This document shows positions 59,282 to 64,000 of a stretch of DNA of 64,000 bases, piece after piece. Numbering within the stretch: position 1 is the first letter of the stretch; every line of letters starts with the position of its first letter. Below the pieces are notes generated by a model. It saw nothing but the letters and a program-made list of their open reading frames with translations, made no database searches and was not told the DNA's origin. Where the stretch lies: contig CM039502.1 of assembly GCA_022432975.1 (NCBI GenBank), forward strand, positions 3,772,375 through 3,836,374, given 5' to 3'. This stretch comes from Begonia masoniana. Its lineage: Eukaryota > Streptophyta > Magnoliopsida > Cucurbitales > Begoniaceae. The translations under genes were made by a program, and so were the position numbers.

Positions 59282-61840
59282 GTTAACTCAGTTGAATGGC
59301 TGCCGTCTTACCAAATCCAACCCAAAAGTGGGGGATGGGGGTTGAGCTGGCTGCCACAATGTGCAAATCTGAGCTGGTCCTAGGCCCACGAGTGTTCTCT
59401 AAATGTTGTTTCTCCCTCCCTCCCCCTAAAAAAGAAGCCTTTTTTTTAACCCATTTCTACCATCTCCTCCATTTTCTTCTTCTTCTTCTTCTAGGGTTTG
59501 AGAGCTTCTGTATGTTCAATGGTGATATCAAAAGGTTCAATTTTTGTATTCTTACTTTCATGCCAGGGGAGAAAAGGCTTGTGGGTAGGTAAAAGCATTC
59601 AACTGTTTTTGAAGTGAAGTGAAGATGCAACCAAAAAGTTTGTATTTTGGCCATGTGGTTTTTGGGAACATGAATGATTATTCAACTCAATTATCAATTG
59701 GTCAAAAAAAAAAGGTCTAAATATATATATATATATTTGAAGTGTCCCCTATAAATTATTTTTTAACCAAGATGGATCTTTCCCATGGATTTTGCTTATT
59801 CTTTGTAGATCCTCCTCTCCCTTTGACGAATATGCTTGGAGATCACATCACAACCCATTACTCCGGGTTTGATTCTTGTTACAAACTTATACATGTCAAA
59901 CAAAATGTCACACGTGTTGTGTGAAGACCCATCGAAATCAAAGTGTCTATTACTCTAATATTTATATTAAGTATATTTAAATTCGTACATGTGCGTTGGA
60001 TGTGGTCGGGTGTGATAAAATTAAACTAAGAATGCAACTTAAAGGGAATATAATAAATAAATAAAATGGTTCCTCTAGTGATTAATAAGAATTTCAGAAT
60101 TCAGACGAGCTAAGAAAGAAGAAGCCAAGTCAAAGTGAAATAGAAGGACTTGGAAGCGTTGATTATTGAGGGGGATTAATTAGATTTAATTACCAATTAA
60201 AATTGGTATAGAGCTACTCCTATCATTTAAACTTCTTCTCCAATTTTTTGAAATAATAAAACTTTATTATAACATAAATAATATATAATATAATGTGACA
60301 TAAAAGTTAGATAAGAAGTACTTTTAAATTCGGTCATCCTCTTCTTCATTCTCATACCAGTTAGTCTTAATTTTCAGCGGCCGCAATTGGATACGCGAAG
60401 GAAGTAATTTGAAAAGTATATTTTTAAATTAAATATATGGGCTGGGTCGGAACTGACTGGGACGAGAAGAGTTTGACTCGACTGGGTCCGACAAGGCTAA
60501 ACTAAGTCCAACTTGGGTCTGCTTGGCTGAACTATGTCCACTCCCATCAGCCTGGACTCTGACAACTATGTTTGGTGTCAATTAGTCTGGATAGGGTTGA
60601 GTCTGACTGGAGTGGATTGGATCCGCATGGGTGGGGTGGATGATGGATTAAGATTTGTCTAATTTTATAGAAAATAATTTATTTATATTTTGATTCTTTC
60701 AAATTTTAAACAATGACATTTTTAGGTATCTCTATTTCAGTCCATTGTATTTTCATATAATTTAATAATTGAATTTTAGAAATCGTTGCTACTTTTTATA
60801 CACAACTGATTATTTTAAAAGTACAATTAACACTAATAACTAAAACTTGGCCATACCTAAACCTACCAAAGCATCTGTTCCTCATAACATGTTACGAACA
60901 GAAACTACCAAAAATTGAAAAAATGGTTCATATCTAAACACGTATTTTTAGGCACGATGCCCGCAATTAGTCAAGGTGAATAGGTCATACAATGAAAGCA
61001 ATAAACAATTTGCAGATTCCAGGCCTTCTTGTCAATAGTGGAGACAAAAAAGTCAGGAAGTGGATGATAAAATATTCAACAAATTGGACCACTTGATTGA
61101 AATTTGGTATTCAAAAACATGGTCATCCCAAAGTTTATTCTTCCAAGTGCCAAATGGTGCTCCTGATTTCAGAGCTTATTATAGAAATAATATTTTTCCG
61201 ACCAAATAATTGTTTAAAATCACTAACCAATCTGACTAACACCCTATTATAATACACTATATATAAACAGCAGTTTTCAGTTCATCTATATAGTATACGT
61301 AAATGACTAACAGATGAACCGACATTAATTGTACAACGCCTACCGAACACTGACTGGTTTTCTTTCAAAACCATAATTATGTTCATTCCAGGTGAAGTTG
61401 AATCGAAAATTTTTCAATCCAATTCATGCATTTTCATCTATAACCCTGAAACTAGAATCTAATTTTGTATCAGCATGATACCCACTTGACCGTTTCAATC
61501 AATTGATAAATGACTATTAACGCAAATGCAATTGCACAAAACAACCATTTGCTTTCAAAGAAGTGGGTGATACGTCTGTATCGGGATAAAGGAAAGAAAA
61601 TAGAGTTAAAACAAGGAGTTTGAAAGTAAATATTAAAGCTCACTAAAACATATGCATATTTTATTTAAAAGAAAGACTGGAGCACATAGAAGATTCTTCC
61701 TGCAAAATAGCTAAGCTTACTAAAACAAAGACAGAAGGAAAACCCATGACATTATCAGTTGTTTTGCCACAACTTTTTGTCTCAAACGGCAACCAACAAA
61801 AGTTATGAACTAATAATGCTCAATACATTAAAAGTAGAGT
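59282..61840. other. Intergenic region between the DELLA and DUF7054 genes
   Basis: DELLA 3' flank with a CTT microsatellite (about 59474-59491). Around 60440-60640 a degenerate repeat of GACTGG/GGGTCCGAC-type motifs occurs, possibly a remnant of a GGTCCG-rich transposon end. I see no gene. Confidence 0.55.
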
Positions 61841-62605
61841 TTAATAATGGGAAGAGATTTTACGGCTGAATGACTTGTGGATCCAGGACTTCAATCTTCC
61901 GCTTCCTTTACGATCAAGTGCAGCAGCTTCTGATCTATCATCTACTAGATTCACTAGCCGTGGTTTCTTGCAAAGTAGAAAATTTCTAGCTCCTGGCGAA
62001 CCAATTGTAGTCCAAGGACTCAAAGCTGCAATGAAGTTAAAAGCAAAAACAAAGCGAGTTATATTTCAGCTTCCAATGTTATACAAACCATACATATCTT
62101 TGGAATACCAAAGCCAAAAGAGAAACGACAAAGAAAACCTTTGTTTTGCTTTCCGAGTTATCAGAATCAATTTAAAAAAGAACATCTCAAATGATTAACT
62201 TTATAGATCCAATGAAATTACACAATCACAAACGGTGATCATATTTTCGAGAAATAAGTAAAATTCTAGCAAAACAGAGGCAAGAGAATGACTAATTAAG
62301 GTAATGAACCTAGAAAAAAGCCTTCTTAAGACAATTTGATTAAAATACCAAAGACGTCAAAAATTCCCATTACCATCTGGACCAGCATTGGGGCAATACA
62401 GGAGAAAGTCATCAAGTTTAGACCCGAGAATTGGAAGGCGGCCCTCACGCGCATATGATTTCAGTGCTGTATCGATCACAGCAGCAACTAGCGCCTCTTC
62501 TTTGACAACAAAGCGAATTGGACCAGCACTTCCCAACACGTTGATGCTGATCAAGAGCCTGTTGCCCTTAGCATCCTGGTTCTTCTTTTGCTTGGACGTC
62601 AACAT
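61841..62605 (-). CDS. DUF7054 protein (At4g22758-like), small ubiquitin-like-fold candidate
   Basis: Two exons, 62605-62374 and 62025-61841, total 417 bp (138 aa), with phase-1 GT-AG junction at AGPDA. Recognisable family blocks are NRLLISINVLGSAGPIRFVV, AVIDTALKSYAREGRLPIL, LLYCPNAGPD, LSPWTTIGS and RNFLLCKKP, with a basic C terminus ending SRKISSHY. Family members are plant-specific and of unknown function. The strand order of the conserved domain suggests a ubiquitin-like fold, but that is inference. The ATG at 62605 gives a short N terminus (MLTSKQKKNQ), shorter than some relatives. A 5' leader intron could lie upstream. Confidence 0.88.
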
Positions 62606-64000
62606 TGTAAACTCCGAAAAATCTCGAAATTCAGAAACCTTCTTTTTCCTTATTTTCTTTGTATTTTTCAAAACAGAAAAAAACAACCGAAACCGATGCA
62701 CAAAATTACCCAAAAATCGAGCGCGAGAGGTGAAATATAAAAAAGAGAAAAAGAAATACAATATTCCAAATTCGCTTCAAACGGAGAAGTTACGCAGGGC
62801 AATCAGGGGTCGACGCCAATGCAGCGGTAGTACCAGCCTTCCTTGCAAGAACCAAAAGCGAAGAAGAATGACGCAGCAAAAGCAGGAACAAGAGCGCTCG
62901 CCCCTGAATAAGAAAGGGAGCGCATGTAACTACTAGAGCTCAAAATTGCTTCCACCATTCACAACGCTTTTGGATCCTCGCAGATCTATTTTCTCGAGCA
63001 AAGAACAAAAAACCAAGAAGAAACCGAAAACACGCAGATCGCGAGACCAATAAGCAAATAAGCAATTAACGAGATCTGAAACCGGAAAAACGAAATAGAC
63101 GGGAAAAGCGAGAGAATATGAGGATGCAAATGAAGGACGAGGTAGGGGGGTATTTAAATTTGGAAATTGGAAAGCGAAGAAGAATTAGGGTTAGGGTTTA
63201 CAGGCTCGTTTTGGACCTATTCTTCAGTCGACCCTGAATTCCGGCACCGCTTTATTTATTTTATTTTAATAAATTTAATGCTAATGTAATACTAATTAAT
63301 TATTAGATTTAGTAACACATAATTACCTATTAATGAAGGTTAACCATTAAAAATTACAGGGGCTTGGTGTCCTGATTGTAGCTAATTATATTTTTAATTC
63401 CATTAACCAAATATTCATAATTTGCAAAAAAAAAAAAAAAAAAAAAAAAGCCAAGCCAAGGTGTCCTTTGGTAAGACTGAAAAGTTGAAGAAGAAGAAAA
63501 AAAGATGCTTGGCTGCCAATTGCGACTTCTGTTCTCTATTTGTCAATCTTGAGCTTTAATACCAAAACCATATTCTCCTCAAATTTCATTATTCGTTATT
63601 GTTTGTTTTTTTTTTTTTTTTTATCGTGAGAATTTGAAGAGATCATAGAGGTGGGAAAAACAGGATCGAAACCGCGGTTTTAACTAAACCGTTAGGTTTG
63701 GTCTTGATTCTTGCCGGTTCTACTCACCCACGGTTCCAGATTTTCAAGAATCGTGCGGATTAGTTTCGATTCTGTTCTACATTTAAAAAAATTGCAAAAA
63801 ATGAACCGGATCGTGGGTCACATTTTTAGCATCGTTTACAAATGATTTCTCTACTTTTTAAAAATATATTTACTGATTAATTAATACAATAAATTTTAAA
63901 TAATTAAAATAATTCATTAATTACATTAATTAATTAATGTTACGTTAACATATAAAGTATCATATAAGGTATCAAACATGACATTGTATATAAAGTATCA
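62606..64000. other. DUF7054 upstream region and terminal repeat-like sequence
   Basis: After the promoter region come a poly-A tract (about 63426-63449) and a T tract (about 63607-63622). Around 63655-63800 GAAACCGCGGTTT, GCCGGTTC and CACCCACGGTTCC motifs look like the end of a dispersed transposon that continues or decays to the right. No gene is seen. Confidence 0.5.
63184..63200. promoter_or_regulatory. Double telobox upstream of the DUF7054 gene
   Basis: TTAGGGTTAGGGTTT (minus: AAACCCTAACCCTAA) lies about 590 bp upstream of the ATG and about 30 bp from a TATA-like ATTTAAATA (about 63151-63160). Teloboxes (AAACCCTA) are known promoter elements of plant translation and cell-cycle genes. 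Confidence 0.45.

Noticed and set aside
62388..62936. 182-codon plus-strand open frame opposite the DUF7054 exon
   Set aside because: It overlaps a well-supported exon and its leader on the other strand, and its product has no recognisable domain.

Overview
This is nuclear DNA of a flowering plant, clearly a eudicot. The genes have short exons, AT-rich GT-AG introns (a few GC-AG) and long TE-rich spacers. The products include a DELLA protein with intact DELLA and VHYNP motifs, chloroplast NdhL, a secreted plant GH9 cellulase and a pectin methylesterase inhibitor. I cannot name the species. Exon coordinates were worked out by hand from splice sites and family homology; for most genes the exon lengths add up to an open frame.

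Layout. 0-4.4 kb: complete GH9 endoglucanase (-). 5.1-12.5 kb: two nested solo LTRs in opposite orientation, each with a perfect 5-bp target-site duplication (TSD); the inner one carries a 2.5-kb array of a 12-bp repeat, the outer one a 0.5-kb array of a 7-bp repeat. 12.5-13.0 kb: broken aminoacylase-1 fragment. 13.2-17.1 kb: gene-poor, with a 0.7-kb hAT-type element and a 0.8-kb long-TIR element. 18.7-19.4 kb: pectin methylesterase inhibitor whose signal peptide is out of frame with the mature domain. 21.0-21.8 kb: HMGA-type AT-hook protein (-). 22.7-28.5 kb: nine-exon armadillo-repeat protein of 844 aa (-). 30.0-33.4 kb: eight-exon BCCIP homologue (-) with a one-base frameshift in exon 3 and a copia remnant in intron 3. 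34.8-35.7 kb: chloroplast NdhL (-). 36.8-41.2 kb: a duplicate of the NUF2 upstream region, split by a 3.1-kb Mutator-like element with TIRs of about 690 bp. 41.3-41.7 kb: alkaline ceramidase pseudogene. 42.4-55.5 kb: kinetochore gene NUF2 (-), whose 9.3-kb intron 6 holds TEs nested up to four deep. The innermost is a hAT-type element that has captured the 5' end of an LRR receptor kinase gene. 57.5-59.3 kb: intronless DELLA gene. 61.8-62.6 kb: two-exon DUF7054 (At4g22758-like) gene (-).

The genes do not form one pathway. They are independent housekeeping, cell-wall, hormone-signalling and plastid genes in an actively remodelled stretch. The most interesting material is the repeat architecture: nested solo LTRs with different satellites at the same internal position, a palindromic LTR-like element, a gene-capturing hAT element, and direct repeats flanking NUF2.
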